64,000 nt of DNA, from positions 7,837,501-7,901,500 of the forward strand of contig NZ_JBEJGX010000003.1 in NCBI RefSeq assembly GCF_040253635.1, written 5' to 3'. This DNA is from Streptomyces sp. Edi2. Lineage in GTDB: Bacteria; Actinomycetota; Actinomycetes; Streptomycetales; Streptomycetaceae. Of this stretch, positions 25,279 through 34,700 are shown one piece after another; position 1 is the stretch's first letter; each line of letters starts with the position of its first letter. The notes beneath the pieces were generated by a model that saw only the letters and a list, made by a program, of their open reading frames with translations, ran no database searches and had not been told where the DNA came from. Both the position numbers and the translations under genes were made by a program.

Positions 25279-27285
25279 ATGCTCCGCGCGCAGCGCGCCG
25301 TGCCCGCCTGGCTGGCCCACCCCTTCCGCTGGCAGCGGCTGCCCGTGCCCTGGGCGGCCGTCGTCCGCGGTGCACTGTGCGCGGGACCGCTGCTGGGCGC
25401 GGGCATCGCCACCGGCCACCCGGCGCCCGGCGTACTGAGCGGTCTCGGCTCCATGCTGGCGGGGGTCAACGACCGCCCCGGCACCCGGCGCACCGGCATG
25501 GTCCACGTCGGTCTGCCCGCCCTCGCCTCCGCTTTCGGCATACTGATCGGCGCCTCGCTGCAGACGGCAGATGCGGGCTGGTGGATCGTCCCGGCGCTGT
25601 TCGCCGTCGGCTTCGTCTCCGGCGCGGGCAGCGTCGCCGGGCCGGTGCGCTCCAACGCCGGAATGCAGATGCTGGCCACCACCGTCCTGGGCGCCGGGAT
25701 GCCGCTGCCCGGAGCGCCCTGGGCGAAGGCCCTCTTCGTCCTCGCCGGCTGCCTGTGGCTGCTCCTGCTGCGGCTCGTCCTGCGCTCGCCGCGGCCCGCG
25801 GGGGGTGCGCTCAGCGGCGAGCGGGCGGCGGTCGCCACAGTCTTCGACGCGCTCGCCGATGCCCTGGGCGCGGCCGGCGGGGCCGGTGCCGAGAGCGCCA
25901 GGCGCCGGCTCACCGCCGCCCTGGACCGCGCCGACGAGGCCCTGCGGCTGCGCCGGCTCACCAGCAGCCTGCTGCGCCGCCACGCCCGTACGGAAGAACT
26001 CCTGCTCGCCGAGCGGTTCGCCGCGGCGACCGCGCTGTGCGAGGCCAGCGTGGCACTGCTGTGGGAGGCCCGGCCGCTGCCGTCCCGGGTGGCACAGAGC
26101 CCCCGGCAGTTCGCCGAGGCCCTGCGCACCGGGCGGTCCCCGGGCCGGCTGTCCGCTCCGGAGACCAGTACGGCCGCCCGCGGCGCCTTCGACCAGGCGT
26201 TGCTGGACGCGGCAGTCGCGTTCGCCCGCCGAGAGCCGCTGCCCCCGGCACCGGAGCCACCCGCACCGGCCCCCTCAGGCCGTCCCGTCTGGCTGGCCGT
26301 GCCGCGCACCGTGGCCCGGGCGGCGCTGGCTGCCGCCGGCGGGCGGACCCGGCGCGGACGCAGCCTGTTCGGGCCCGCCGGGCGGGACTACGGCCTGCGG
26401 GTCGCCGTCTGCATCGCCGCGAGCGCCGCCGTGGCCCTGCTGCTGCACCCCGAGCACTGGTACTGGCTCCCGGCGACCACCACCTTCCTCGTCAAACCCG
26501 ACCTCGGCCCGCTCTTCTCCCGTACGGTCAACCGCTTCGCCGGGACCATCGCCGGCGTGCTGCTCTTCGCCGGGGCGGGCCTGGTGCTGACCGGTTCCTG
26601 GTGGCCCGCGCTGGTGGCGGGTGCGGGCGGAGCGCTGCTGCCGTTCGCCACACGGCACTTCGCGCTCCAGACCGTGGCGATCACCCTCATGGTGCTGTCG
26701 TTCGTCTACGTCGGCGGCTCCCCGGAAGCCGCCGCCGAGCGAGTCGTCGACACCTCCATCGCCTGCGGCATCGTGCTCGTCGTCGGACATCTGCCACGGC
26801 TCGCCGACCCGCGCCGAAGGGTCGGCCACCGCGTCACCTCGGCGCTGCACAGCACCGAGGAATTCCTCCGGCACGTCCTGGAGTCGGAACCGGGCACGGA
26901 CCCCACCAGGCGGCTGGCGCTGCGCCGGGCCGCCTACCGGTCGCTGGGGGAGGCCAGGGCCGCGGCGGAGACCGCCGCGGCCGAACTCCTCGCCGCCCGC
27001 GACCGCAACCCCGACTGGCTGACCGTTGTCACCGCGGCCGAACGCATCGTGGACGCCGCGACCGCCTGCGCGGTACGCCTGGACCACGGCGCCCACCGCC
27101 CGAGCGTGGCCGAGGCCGAGCGGCTGTGCCAGGCGCTGTCGGCAATGGCCGACGCCCTGGAGGACCCGCGCCGCCGGTCCGCCGATGTGCCGGGCCCTGA
27201 TCTGCTGCCGGTTCCGGACTGCGCCACGCTCACGGATGTGGCGGCGGAGGTGGAGCGCATTCGCGGCTATGCGGGGGCGTCCTGA
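25279..27285 (+). CDS. FUSC-family membrane protein (aromatic acid exporter-like)
   Basis: A 668-aa integral membrane protein with two blocks of transmembrane helices: one in the N-terminal third (LCAGPLLGAGIATG, AFGILIGASL, FVLAGCLWLLLL) and one after about residue 370 (YGLRVAVCIAASAAVALLL). The second contains HWYWLPATTTFLVKPDLG and RTVNRFAGTIAGVLL, the fusaric-acid-resistance/YccS-type signature. A long soluble helical stretch separates them and another ends the protein. These proteins are thought to export aromatic acids or other small molecules. ATG 25279 follows GAGGAGG; in-frame GTGs upstream (25174) would add a basic leader. Divergent from the DAO-like gene. Confidence 0.8.
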   Translation: MLRAQRAVPAWLAHPFRWQRLPVPWAAVVRGALCAGPLLGAGIATGHPAPGVLSGLGSMLAGVNDRPGTRRTGMVHVGLPALASAFGILIGASLQTADAGWWIVPALFAVGFVSGAGSVAGPVRSNAGMQMLATTVLGAGMPLPGAPWAKALFVLAGCLWLLLLRLVLRSPRPAGGALSGERAAVATVFDALADALGAAGGAGAESARRRLTAALDRADEALRLRRLTSSLLRRHARTEELLLAERFAAATALCEASVALLWEARPLPSRVAQSPRQFAEALRTGRSPGRLSAPETSTAARGAFDQALLDAAVAFARREPLPPAPEPPAPAPSGRPVWLAVPRTVARAALAAAGGRTRRGRSLFGPAGRDYGLRVAVCIAASAAVALLLHPEHWYWLPATTTFLVKPDLGPLFSRTVNRFAGTIAGVLLFAGAGLVLTGSWWPALVAGAGGALLPFATRHFALQTVAITLMVLSFVYVGGSPEAAAERVVDTSIACGIVLVVGHLPRLADPRRRVGHRVTSALHSTEEFLRHVLESEPGTDPTRRLALRRAAYRSLGEARAAAETAAAELLAARDRNPDWLTVVTAAERIVDAATACAVRLDHGAHRPSVAEAERLCQALSAMADALEDPRRRSADVPGPDLLPVPDCATLTDVAAEVERIRGYAGAS

Positions 27286-27314
27286 ACCGCAGGGCCCCGT
27301 CGCACGCCGTCGGC

Positions 27315-27392
27315 GGTGAACGCCGCAGGCGGTGAAGGCCGGTGAACGTCGGTGTCGGTGAACGCCGGTGAACTTGGCCGTCGGTGAACGCG
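27315..27392. repeat. 26-bp tandem repeat, three copies, between convergent genes
   Basis: GGTGAA occurs at 27315, 27331, 27341, 27357, 27367 and 27383, with spacing alternating 16 and 10 bp. This defines three 26-bp units (27315-27340, 27341-27366, 27367-27392). It lies between the stops of the FUSC and TetR genes. Confidence 0.65.
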
Positions 27393-27405
27393 GCCGTCAG
27401 GCCGG

Positions 27406-27993
27406 TCAACGGTGCTGGAGCCCCTGGAGAAGCAGTTCGATCAGGCGGCGGGGGTCATAGCGGGGGTCGCTGTCGCGTCCGATGCAGAGGTTGCCGATGC
27501 CGCGCATCAGCTCGTAGGGCTGTGTGCCGGGCCTGATGTCGCCGGCGTCGACCGCGGCGTCGAGCAGTTGGGCGCAGACGGGCAGCAGGCGGTCGAGGAA
27601 ATAGGTGTGCAGCGCGGCGAAGCGGTCGCTGTCGGACTGCAACGCGTCGGCGAGTCCGTGCTTGGTGACCAGGAAATCGACGAACAGGTCGATCCACCGG
27701 CGCAGTGCGTCGAGCGGGGAGTCGGCGCCGGCCAGCAGGTCGGGGCCGGCTTCGGCGCAGGCCTCGATCTGGTGGCGGTAGACCGCGGTGACGAGATCCG
27801 CCCGGGTCGGGAAGTGGCGGTAGATCGTGGCCATCCCGACGCCCGCCCTGGCCGCGATCTGCCGGATCGGCGCGTCGACGCCGGAGGTGACGAACACCTC
27901 GGCGGCGGCGCTGAGCACCGTCTGCCGGTTGCGCTGGGCGTCGGCCCGCTTGCTTCGGGCCGGCGGCTCCGTGGTGGGGCCATCGGTGGGCAT
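27406..27993 (-). CDS. TetR family transcriptional regulator
   Basis: A 195-aa repressor. The DNA-binding helices are RQTVLSAAAEVFVTSGVDAP, then IRQIAARAGVGMATIYRHFPTRADLV, the canonical TetR helix-turn-helix with TIYRHF. The C-terminal ligand domain is divergent, as usual. ATG 27993 is chosen because AAGGAG lies six bases upstream; in-frame GTGs at 27996 and 28011 are alternatives. It is divergent from an alpha/beta hydrolase gene, and two similar palindromes in the shared promoter suggest it represses itself and the hydrolase. Confidence 0.9.
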   Translation of the reverse strand: MPTDGPTTEPPARSKRADAQRNRQTVLSAAAEVFVTSGVDAPIRQIAARAGVGMATIYRHFPTRADLVTAVYRHQIEACAEAGPDLLAGADSPLDALRRWIDLFVDFLVTKHGLADALQSDSDRFAALHTYFLDRLLPVCAQLLDAAVDAGDIRPGTQPYELMRGIGNLCIGRDSDPRYDPRRLIELLLQGLQHR

Positions 27994-28022
27994 CACGTTC
28001 TCCTTCGGCACCTTGACAAAGC

Positions 28023-28059
28023 GGAGCGCTGTTCCGGATATTAAATGGAACAGTGTTCC
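28023..28059. promoter_or_regulatory. Two tandem operator-like palindromes in the TetR/hydrolase promoter
   Basis: GGAACAGTGTTCC at 28047-28059 is a perfect 6-1-6 inverted repeat, flanked by AAA and TTT. A second copy, GGAGCGCTGTTCC at 28023-28035, matches it at 10 of 13 positions. Their centres are 24 bp apart. The pair lies 30-66 bp upstream of the TetR start and 103-139 bp upstream of the hydrolase start, as expected for autoregulated divergent promoters. Confidence 0.6.
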
Positions 28060-28161
28060 GTTTCAGCTTAGCCGAAGCGGGACGCTCTCTACTGCCCTGC
28101 CCGCCGCCGGCCGCACGAGACCGCCGGGCGGCAGGGCTCACAGAAGGGGAACCCACGCCTC

Positions 28162-29142
28162 GTGAACGCCTCCACCGACACCGCCACCGCCGCTTCCGAC
28201 ACCGCCGACGCGACGGGCGCGCCCGCCCCGGTCCTGTCCTACAGCCCGGTGGTGCTGCCCATTCCCGGACGTCCCGTGGACCTGCAGGTCCGCGTCTCGG
28301 CACCCGCGACCGGAACGGGACTTCCGGTCATCCTGTTCTCGCACGGTCACGGACCCTCGAACCATCTCTCCTCGCTGAACGGCTACGCACCGCTCGCCAA
28401 CTTCTGGGCGGCACACGGGTTCGCCGTCGTCCAGCCCACCCATCTCACTTCCAGGACCCTGAGCCACCTGGTCGCCGACGCCCCGGGAGCACCTTTCTTC
28501 TGGCGCTCGCGTGCCGAGGACATGACGCACCTCCTCGACCGGCTCGACGTGATCGAAAAGGCCGTGCCGCTGCTCGCCGGACGGATCGACCACACCAAGG
28601 TCGCCGTTGCCGGACACTCTTTCGGCGGCTTCACCGCGAGCCTCCTGCTCGGCGCCCGGGTCACCGACCCCGACAGCGGCGAGGAAGTGAGCCTCATCGA
28701 GCCCCGGATCAAGGCGGGGGTGCTGCTGGCCGCGCCCGGCAGGGGCGACGTCCTCAACGGGCCCATGGCGCAGACGCTGCCCGTCCTGCGGACCACCGAC
28801 TTCGCCACGATGACCACGCCCGCGCTGGTCGTCGCCGGCGACGAGGACGACTCCCGGCACTTCACGGACCGGGGGCCGGACTGGCACGCCGACCCCTACG
28901 CCCTGAGCCCCGGCCCCAAGTCGCTGCTCACCCTGTTCGGCGCGGGGCACGCACTCGGCGGGATCCCCGGATACGACGCCGCCGAGACCACGGACGAGAG
29001 CCCCGAGCGGGTCGCCGCCGTGGGGCGGCTCACCACGGCCTACCTCCGGACCGAGCTCCACCCCGGCGACCACACCTGGCAGGCCGCACGTGAGGCGCTG
29101 CCCGGCGGCGCCCACCCGGTCGGACGGGTCGAATCCAAGTAG
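28162..29142 (+). CDS. Alpha/beta hydrolase (chlorophyllase/platelet-activating-factor hydrolase-like)
   Basis: A 326-aa hydrolase. PVILFSHGHGPSNHLSSLNGYAPLANFWAAHGFAVV gives the oxyanion strand and helix; the nucleophile elbow is VAVAGHSFGGFTA (GHSFG). The acid is probably in VVAGDEDDSRHF and the His in LFGAGHALGGIPGYD. The layout of a long SHGHGPS loop plus GHSFGG resembles chlorophyllase/PAF-acetylhydrolase-type proteins. GTG 28162 has AGAAGGGGA upstream at long spacing. Probably controlled by the divergent TetR. A 31-bp direct repeat spans its stop codon. Substrate unknown. Confidence 0.82.
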   Translation: MNASTDTATAASDTADATGAPAPVLSYSPVVLPIPGRPVDLQVRVSAPATGTGLPVILFSHGHGPSNHLSSLNGYAPLANFWAAHGFAVVQPTHLTSRTLSHLVADAPGAPFFWRSRAEDMTHLLDRLDVIEKAVPLLAGRIDHTKVAVAGHSFGGFTASLLLGARVTDPDSGEEVSLIEPRIKAGVLLAAPGRGDVLNGPMAQTLPVLRTTDFATMTTPALVVAGDEDDSRHFTDRGPDWHADPYALSPGPKSLLTLFGAGHALGGIPGYDAAETTDESPERVAAVGRLTTAYLRTELHPGDHTWQAAREALPGGAHPVGRVESK

Positions 29143-29213
29143 GCCGTTGCTCGGACGGGCCGACTCCGAGCAGGCCATCGGGCGGACGGGGCGACTCCGA
29201 GCAGGCCGTCCGC
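29121..29213. repeat. 31-bp direct repeat, three copies, spanning a stop codon
   Basis: Units begin at 29121, 29152 and 29183 with CGGACGGG. Copies two and three share GACTCCGAGCAGGCC; copy one is diverged and encodes the last codons and the stop of the hydrolase. The array suggests duplication of a gene end into the intergenic space. Confidence 0.7.
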
Positions 29214-29289
29214 ATCGCCTCGGCACCACGGCCGTGCCGGCGGCAGCGGGCGTCCGGCCCGCTGCCGCCGGTGGCAGCCGTGCTCCGCG

Positions 29290-31755
29290 TCAGCGGCCGC
29301 CGCGCTCCGTGCCCAGGAGCCCGGCGCGCCGCAGGGCGTCCGCCATCGCGTCGTTGGCCGGTCCGGCGTCACGGCCGCCGCGGCGGTCACCGCCGCGCTG
29401 CCCGCCGCCCTGCCGCTGCCGCGGCGCACCGCTCCGGCCACCGCCCTCACGTGGTCCCCGGCTGCCGCCCTCACGGGATCCCCGGCCGCCGCCGGAGCTG
29501 CCGGAGCCGCCCCGGCGCTCGCCGCCGCCGGCCGCCGCGGCGCCCTTGCCGTGCTCGTCGTCCAGCCGCAGCGTCAGCGAGATCCGCTTCCGCGGAATGT
29601 CGACATCGAGCACCTTGACCCGCACGATGTCGCCCGGCTTCACCACGTCCCGCGGGTCCTTGACGAAGGTCTTCGACATCGCCGAGACATGCACCAGACC
29701 GTCCTGGTGGACGCCCACGTCCACGAACGCCCCGAAGGCGGCGACATTGGTCACCACGCCCTCCAGGAGCATCCCCGGCTGCAGATCGCCGATCTTCTCC
29801 ACGCCGTCCTTGAAGGTCGCCGTCTTGAAGACCGGACGCGGGTCGCGGCCCGGCTTCTCCAGCTCCTGCAGGATGTCGCTCACCGTCGGCAGGCCGAAGG
29901 AGTCGTCGACGAAGTCCGCGGCCTTCAGCGTGCGCAGCACCGTGGCGTTGCCGATCAGCGAACCGACCTCGGTGGCCGCCGACTTCACCATCCGGCGCAC
30001 CACCGGGTACGCCTCCGGGTGCACGCTGGAGGCGTCCAGCGGGTCGTCGCCGCCCCGGATCCGCAGGAAGCCCGCGCACTGCTCGTACGCCTTGGGGCCG
30101 AGCCGCGCCACGTCCTTGAGGGCCTTGCGGGAGCGGAACGGGCCGTTGCCGTCGCGGTGCGCCACGATGTTCTCCGCGAGACCGGAGCCGATGCCCGACA
30201 CCCGCGAAAGCAGCGGCGCGGAAGCGGTGTTGACATCCACGCCGACGCCGTTCACACAGTCCTCGACCACCGCGTCCAGCGAGCGCGACAGCTTCACCTC
30301 GGACAGGTCGTGCTGGTACTGCCCGACGCCGATCGACTTCGGGTCGATCTTGACCAGCTCGGCCAGCGGGTCCTGCAGACGGCGGGCGATGGACACCGCG
30401 CCACGCAGCGAGACGTCCAGCTCGGGCAGCTCCTGCGAGGCGAACGCGGAGGCGGAGTACACCGAGGCGCCGGCCTCGGAGACCATCACCTTCGTCAGCT
30501 TCAGCTCCGGCTGCGCGGCGATCAGATCGGCTGCCAGCTTGTCGGTCTCGCGGGAGGCGGTGCCGTTGCCGATCGCGATCAGTTCGACGTCGTGCTCGCG
30601 GGCCAGCTTCGCCAGCGTGGCCAGCGAGGCGTCCCACTTCTGCTGCGGTACATGGGGGTAGATGGTCTCCGTGGCGGCCACCTTGCCGGTCGCGTCCACC
30701 ACCGCGACCTTCACGCCGGTACGGAAACCGGGGTCCAGGCCCATCGTGGCGCGCGTACCGGCGGGCGCCGCCAGCAGCAGGTCGCGCAGGTTCGAGGCGA
30801 AGACCCGCACCGCCTCGTCCTCGGCGGCCTGCCGCAGCCGCAGCCGCAGATCGATGCCGAGGTGCACCTGGACCCGGGTGCGCCAGGCCCAGCGGACGGT
30901 GTCCTGCAGCCACTTGTCGCCGGGCCGGCCCCGGTCGGCGATGCCGAAGCGGTGCGCGATGGACTGCTCGTAGGAGCTGGGGCCCTCGGTCGCCGCCGAC
31001 GGATCCTCCGGCTCCAGGTTGAGATCCAGGATCTCCTCCTTCTCCCCGCGGAGCATCGCCAGCACCCGGTGGGAGGGGAGTTCGGTGAACGGCTCGGCGA
31101 AGTCGAAGTAGTCGGCGAACTTCGCGCCCGCCTCCTCCTTGCCCTCACGGACCTTCGCCGCGACCCGCCCGCGCGACCACATCCGCTCGCGCAGCTCGCC
31201 GATCAGGTCCGCGTCCTCCCCGAACCGCTCGGTCAGGATGGCCCGCGCGCCCTCCAGGGCGGCGGCCGGATCGGCGACGCCCTTGCCGTCGTCCACGAAC
31301 GCCGCGGCGGCCGCGGACGGCTCCACCGAAGGATCGGCGAGCAGTCCGTCGGCGAGGGGTTCCAGGCCCGCCTCCCTCGCGATCTGCGCCTTGGTGCGCC
31401 GCTTGGGCTTGAACGGGAGGTAGATGTCCTCCAGCCGCGCCTTGGAGTCGGCGCCGCGGATCTGCGCCTCCAGGGCGGCGTCGAGCTTGCCCTGGGACCG
31501 TACGGACTCCAGGATCGCGGTCCGCCGCTCCTCCAGCTCCCGCAGATAGCGCAGCCGCTCCTCGAGCGAGCGCAGCTGCGCATCGTCGAGCGTTTCGGTG
31601 GCTTCCTTGCGGTAGCGCGCGATGAACGGGACCGTCGAGCCGCCGTCGAGCAGTTCGACCGCGGCCTTCACCTGCCGCTCCTTGACGCCGAGCTCCCCGG
31701 CGATCCTCGCTTCGATGGACCCGAGGGTCCCGATGGGCTCAGTGGCTGCCGTCAC
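29290..31755 (-). CDS. tex: Tex family transcription accessory / RNA-binding protein
   Basis: An 821-aa cytoplasmic nucleic-acid-binding protein. Domains in order: N-terminal helical Tex region ([26 protein letters not shown]); a YqgF/RNase H-like domain ([20 protein letters not shown] and [13 protein letters not shown]); helix-hairpin-helix segments ([26 protein letters not shown]); and a C-terminal S1 domain ([34 protein letters not shown]). A Gly/Arg/Ser-rich tail of ~80 residues follows the S1 domain, as in actinobacterial homologues. GTG 31755 is chosen, with AGGA upstream; ATG 31797 would add 14 residues. Transcribed alone; roles in transcription and genome stability are known from other bacteria. 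Confidence 0.93.
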   Translation of the reverse strand: MTAATEPIGTLGSIEARIAGELGVKERQVKAAVELLDGGSTVPFIARYRKEATETLDDAQLRSLEERLRYLRELEERRTAILESVRSQGKLDAALEAQIRGADSKARLEDIYLPFKPKRRTKAQIAREAGLEPLADGLLADPSVEPSAAAAAFVDDGKGVADPAAALEGARAILTERFGEDADLIGELRERMWSRGRVAAKVREGKEEAGAKFADYFDFAEPFTELPSHRVLAMLRGEKEEILDLNLEPEDPSAATEGPSSYEQSIAHRFGIADRGRPGDKWLQDTVRWAWRTRVQVHLGIDLRLRLRQAAEDEAVRVFASNLRDLLLAAPAGTRATMGLDPGFRTGVKVAVVDATGKVAATETIYPHVPQQKWDASLATLAKLAREHDVELIAIGNGTASRETDKLAADLIAAQPELKLTKVMVSEAGASVYSASAFASQELPELDVSLRGAVSIARRLQDPLAELVKIDPKSIGVGQYQHDLSEVKLSRSLDAVVEDCVNGVGVDVNTASAPLLSRVSGIGSGLAENIVAHRDGNGPFRSRKALKDVARLGPKAYEQCAGFLRIRGGDDPLDASSVHPEAYPVVRRMVKSAATEVGSLIGNATVLRTLKAADFVDDSFGLPTVSDILQELEKPGRDPRPVFKTATFKDGVEKIGDLQPGMLLEGVVTNVAAFGAFVDVGVHQDGLVHVSAMSKTFVKDPRDVVKPGDIVRVKVLDVDIPRKRISLTLRLDDEHGKGAAAAGGGERRGGSGSSGGGRGSREGGSRGPREGGGRSGAPRQRQGGGQRGGDRRGGRDAGPANDAMADALRRAGLLGTERGGR

Positions 31756-31959
31756 GTTGATCCTGACCCGCCTTCCAGCGCTTGCGTAAGCCTGCATTGT
31801 GCCGGTTGGCGGGCCGGACTGTCGCACCGCCCGGCCGCCCGGGGGTGTCCGCGCGGCCCCCGCGCCCGCCCGCCGGCGGGGAGAGCCGCCCCGGCCCCGG
31901 GCGGCGCGAACGGATCCGCCCCTCCCGGAGACCGCGGGCCCGGCGGTGCTACGAAGGCC

Positions 31960-32829
31960 TCACTTGCCGAACAGCGCGGCGGGGAACGCCCCGGCGTTCA
32001 TGGCGGCGGTGGTGAAACCGGTCGCCAGCTCGGTGAGCCGGGCCACGCCGTCGGCGCCCAGGTGCTCGTAGGGCGCCCGGTCCAGCCGGTCCGTCGTCCG
32101 CTCCAGGTCCTTGCGCAGCTGGACACCGGCCTCGGTCAACTCGCCCTCGGCGTCCAGCAGGCCGCGGGTCCGCAGCCGCTCCTGCGCCGCCGCCCAGTCC
32201 TCCTCCGACCAGCCACGGGTCGCCATGACGCCCTTGTAGCTCATCCCGCGGCCGCTGGCGGTGTGGCTGACCAGCGCTTCCAGCCCGTCCAGTTCGGCGT
32301 CGAACAGCGCCAGCAGGTGGCCGTCGCCGCGGTGTTCGCGCAGCAGCGTCGCGGCGTGCCAGTACGCCAGGTGCGGGGCGTCCGGCACCGGCTGGTCGGC
32401 GTGCGCGGCATACAGCGGCCGGGCCTGGCGGGTGCAGCCCTCGACGGCGCGCAGCGCCAGCTGCGCGGCCTCGGCCATCTCCGGCGACTCGACGGCCTCC
32501 GGGCCCAGGAGCCGGCGCAGCGTGGCGTCCACGGCGCGCAGCCGGGCGTCCAGCACGGCCTGGGGCGTGGTGACCGTCCAGACGTCCGGGACGTGCTCGG
32601 CGATGAGCTCGTGCTTGAAGTTGTAGAAGGTGGCCGTGATGGTGCCGGGGCCCACCGCGCCCATGGCCGCTCCTCGGCAGGCGAAGTAGGCGGCGCTGCG
32701 GTTCTCTATCCCGGCCTTGGCCATCTCCGCGGCGAGCTCCGGCGCGAAGTAGTGCGTGGAGTGGAACGGGTTGACGACGTTGTGACAGGTACGGCCGGCC
32801 TGCTCGGGAAGTGCACTGGAAGAGGTCAT
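31960..32829 (-). CDS. SCO6745 family protein
   Basis: A 289-aa protein recognised as the streptomycete SCO6745 family. The N-terminus has HNVVNPFHSTHYFAPELAAEMAKAGIENRSAAYFACRGAAMGAVGPGTITATFYNFKHELI in outline; HSTHYFAPE and RGAAMGAVG are the conserved spots. The C-terminal third (GWSEEDWAAAQERLRTRGLLDAEGELTEAG) reads as a winged-helix-like or MarR-like module. No signal peptide. It is divergent from the GlxA-type regulator. A 16-bp palindrome sits 11 bp before the ATG. Function unknown. Confidence 0.75.
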   Translation of the reverse strand: MTSSSALPEQAGRTCHNVVNPFHSTHYFAPELAAEMAKAGIENRSAAYFACRGAAMGAVGPGTITATFYNFKHELIAEHVPDVWTVTTPQAVLDARLRAVDATLRRLLGPEAVESPEMAEAAQLALRAVEGCTRQARPLYAAHADQPVPDAPHLAYWHAATLLREHRGDGHLLALFDAELDGLEALVSHTASGRGMSYKGVMATRGWSEEDWAAAQERLRTRGLLDAEGELTEAGVQLRKDLERTTDRLDRAPYEHLGADGVARLTELATGFTTAAMNAGAFPAALFGK

Positions 32830-32839
32830 ACGGGCAGGC

Positions 32840-32855
32840 TACCGACCCGTCGGTA
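32840..32855. promoter_or_regulatory. Palindrome overlapping the SCO6745-like gene promoter
   Basis: TACCGACCCGTCGGTA is a perfect 7-2-7 inverted repeat located 11-26 bp upstream of the ATG at 32829. It resembles operators of TetR-family repressors (GACCGAC/GTCGGTC type). No TetR gene is adjacent, so the regulator may act from elsewhere; the divergent GlxA-type gene is the local alternative. Confidence 0.5.
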
Positions 32856-32972
32856 TGGGGGTGAGCGCAGGGCGCCGGAGGAGGGCCGTAAGCCGCTGCC
32901 GGCCCGGGCGATGGCAGAAAGGGTGGGAAATCCGTCGTTGCCGCCTTCGCCGCCGCTGACCAGGATGGAGGC

Positions 32973-33944
32973 ATGGAACAGCGCGAGGTACTCGTCGTTC
33001 TCTTCGACGGTGTGCAGGCTCTCGACGTCTCCGGACCGGTCGAGGTCTTCCACGGTGCGGCCCAGGAAGTCCCGGGCGTCTACCGGATCCGCACCGCCAG
33101 TCTTGACGGCGCCCCGGTCCGCACCACCAGCGGGCTGACCCTGGTCCCCGACACCACGCTCGCCGCCGCCGGGGCGCCGCACACCCTGCTGGTGCCCGGC
33201 GGCCAGGGCACCCGCACCCCCGACCCCCGGCTGATCGACTGGCTGCGCGACAACGCCCACCGCGCCCGGCGGAAGGTCTCGGTGTGCAGCGGAGCGCTGC
33301 TGCTGGCCGAGGCCGGGCTGCTGGACGGCCGCCGCGCCACGACCCACTGGATGCTCTGCGACACCCTCGCCGAACGGTTCCCCGCGGTACGGGTCGAACC
33401 CGAGCCGATCTACGTACGGGACGGCGATCTGGCCACCTCCGCGGGCGTGACGGCCGGTATCGACCTCGCCCTGGCCCTGGTGGAGGAGGATCTGGGCCGG
33501 GACGTCGCGCTGAGCATCGCCCGCCATCTGGTCGTGTTTCTGCGGCGGCCCGGCAACCAGACCCAGTTCAGCGCCCAGCTCGCCGCGCAGACCGCCCAGC
33601 GCAGACCGCTGCGCGACGTCCAGCAGTGGATCACCGAGAACCCGGCGGGGGACCTCTCCGTCGACGCCCTCGCGCAGCGTGCGCGCCTCTCCCCGCGGCA
33701 CTTCGCCCGTGCCTTCCGCGACGAAGTGGGCATGACGCCGGGGCGCTATGTCGACCGGGTCCGGCTGGAGGCCGCCCGACGGCATCTGGAGGACTCTGCC
33801 GACGGCATCGAGCAGGTGTCGCGCCACTGCGGCTACGGCACCCCCGAGGCGATGCGCCGCGCCTTCCTCCGGGCCCTGGGCGCCTCTCCGGCCGAATACC
33901 GCCGCCGCTTCCGGACCGCCGGACCACCCCTCATCTCTTCCTGA
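32973..33944 (+). CDS. GlxA family transcriptional regulator (DJ-1/PfpI + AraC HTH)
   Basis: A 323-aa regulator. Residues 1-~180 are a DJ-1/PfpI (class I glutamine amidotransferase-like) domain: VVLFDGVQALDVSGPVEVFH, LLVPGGQGTRTPD, and the elbow VSVCSGALLLAEAGLLDGRRATTHW with the reactive Cys. Residues ~220-320 hold two AraC helix-turn-helix motifs: LSVDALAQRARLSPRHFARAFR and GIEQVSRHCGYGTPEAMRRAF. ATG 32973 has GGAGG close upstream. The DJ-1-only gene lies 68 bp downstream and is a likely target or partner. Ligand unknown. Confidence 0.9.
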   Translation: MEQREVLVVLFDGVQALDVSGPVEVFHGAAQEVPGVYRIRTASLDGAPVRTTSGLTLVPDTTLAAAGAPHTLLVPGGQGTRTPDPRLIDWLRDNAHRARRKVSVCSGALLLAEAGLLDGRRATTHWMLCDTLAERFPAVRVEPEPIYVRDGDLATSAGVTAGIDLALALVEEDLGRDVALSIARHLVVFLRRPGNQTQFSAQLAAQTAQRRPLRDVQQWITENPAGDLSVDALAQRARLSPRHFARAFRDEVGMTPGRYVDRVRLEAARRHLEDSADGIEQVSRHCGYGTPEAMRRAFLRALGASPAEYRRRFRTAGPPLISS

Positions 33945-34012
33945 ACCCCTACCGGCCGTCATCGCTCCACCGGGCCGGCACCACCTCTACCGATCCACCG
34001 ACAGGAGACGCC

Positions 34013-34657
34013 ATGCAGCTCGCGATCCTTCTCTTCGACGGCTTCACCACGCTGGACGCCGTCGGCCCCTACGAAACGCTCAGCAGGCTGCCGGGTGCCG
34101 AGGCGGTGTTCGTCGCCGAGCGCACCGGCCCGCACCGCAATGACCTCGGTTCGCTCGGGCTGGTCGCCGACGCCACGCTGGGTGAGGTCACCGCACCGGA
34201 CATCCTCGTCGTGCCCGGCGGCCCGGGGCAGGCCGCGCAGATGGCGGACGGCCCGGTGCACGAGTGGATCCGCGCCGTGGACGCCGGCACCACCTGGACC
34301 ACCTCGGTGTGCACCGGCTCGCTGATCCTGGCCGCCGCGGGGCTCCTCAAGGGGCGCCGGGCGACCTCCCACTGGCTCGCGCTGGACCAGCTCCCGGCGC
34401 TGGGGGCCGAGCCGACGGGGGAGCGGGTGGTCGTCGACGGCAAGTACGTCACGGCGGCCGGCGTCTCGTCCGGCATCGACATGGGGCTGACGCTGGCCGG
34501 CCGGATCGCCGGGGACACCGTGGCCCAGACGATCCAGCTCGGCATCGAATACGACCCGCAGCCGCCCTACGACGCGGGCTCGCCTGACAAGGCACCGGCC
34601 GAGATCACCGCGATGATGCGGGAGGGCGGCCGGGCCCTGCTGACCGGGCAGCAGTGA
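34013..34657 (+). CDS. DJ-1/PfpI family protein
   Basis: A 214-aa single-domain DJ-1/PfpI protein. LAILLFDGFTTLDAVGPYETL, ILVVPGGPGQAAQM and the elbow TTSVCTGSLILAAAGLLKGRRATSHWLAL carry the reactive Cys. It lacks the AraC part found in the upstream gene and is clearly paralogous to that gene's N-terminal domain (shared VCSG/VCTG, AAGLL-GRRAT-HW). ATG 34013 follows AGGAG. Many such proteins are isonitrile hydratase-like or glyoxalase-like enzymes; the activity here is undetermined. Co-transcription with the GlxA-type regulator is likely. Confidence 0.87.
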   Translation: MQLAILLFDGFTTLDAVGPYETLSRLPGAEAVFVAERTGPHRNDLGSLGLVADATLGEVTAPDILVVPGGPGQAAQMADGPVHEWIRAVDAGTTWTTSVCTGSLILAAAGLLKGRRATSHWLALDQLPALGAEPTGERVVVDGKYVTAAGVSSGIDMGLTLAGRIAGDTVAQTIQLGIEYDPQPPYDAGSPDKAPAEITAMMREGGRALLTGQQ

Positions 34658-34700
34658 GCAGCCGTCCCAAGTCCCGGGCCGGCCTGACCCGCCCCGGTCC

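Noticed and set aside
29121..29213. 31-bp repeats considered as a CRISPR remnant
   Set aside because: The copies abut each other, there are no spacers and no cas genes in the window.
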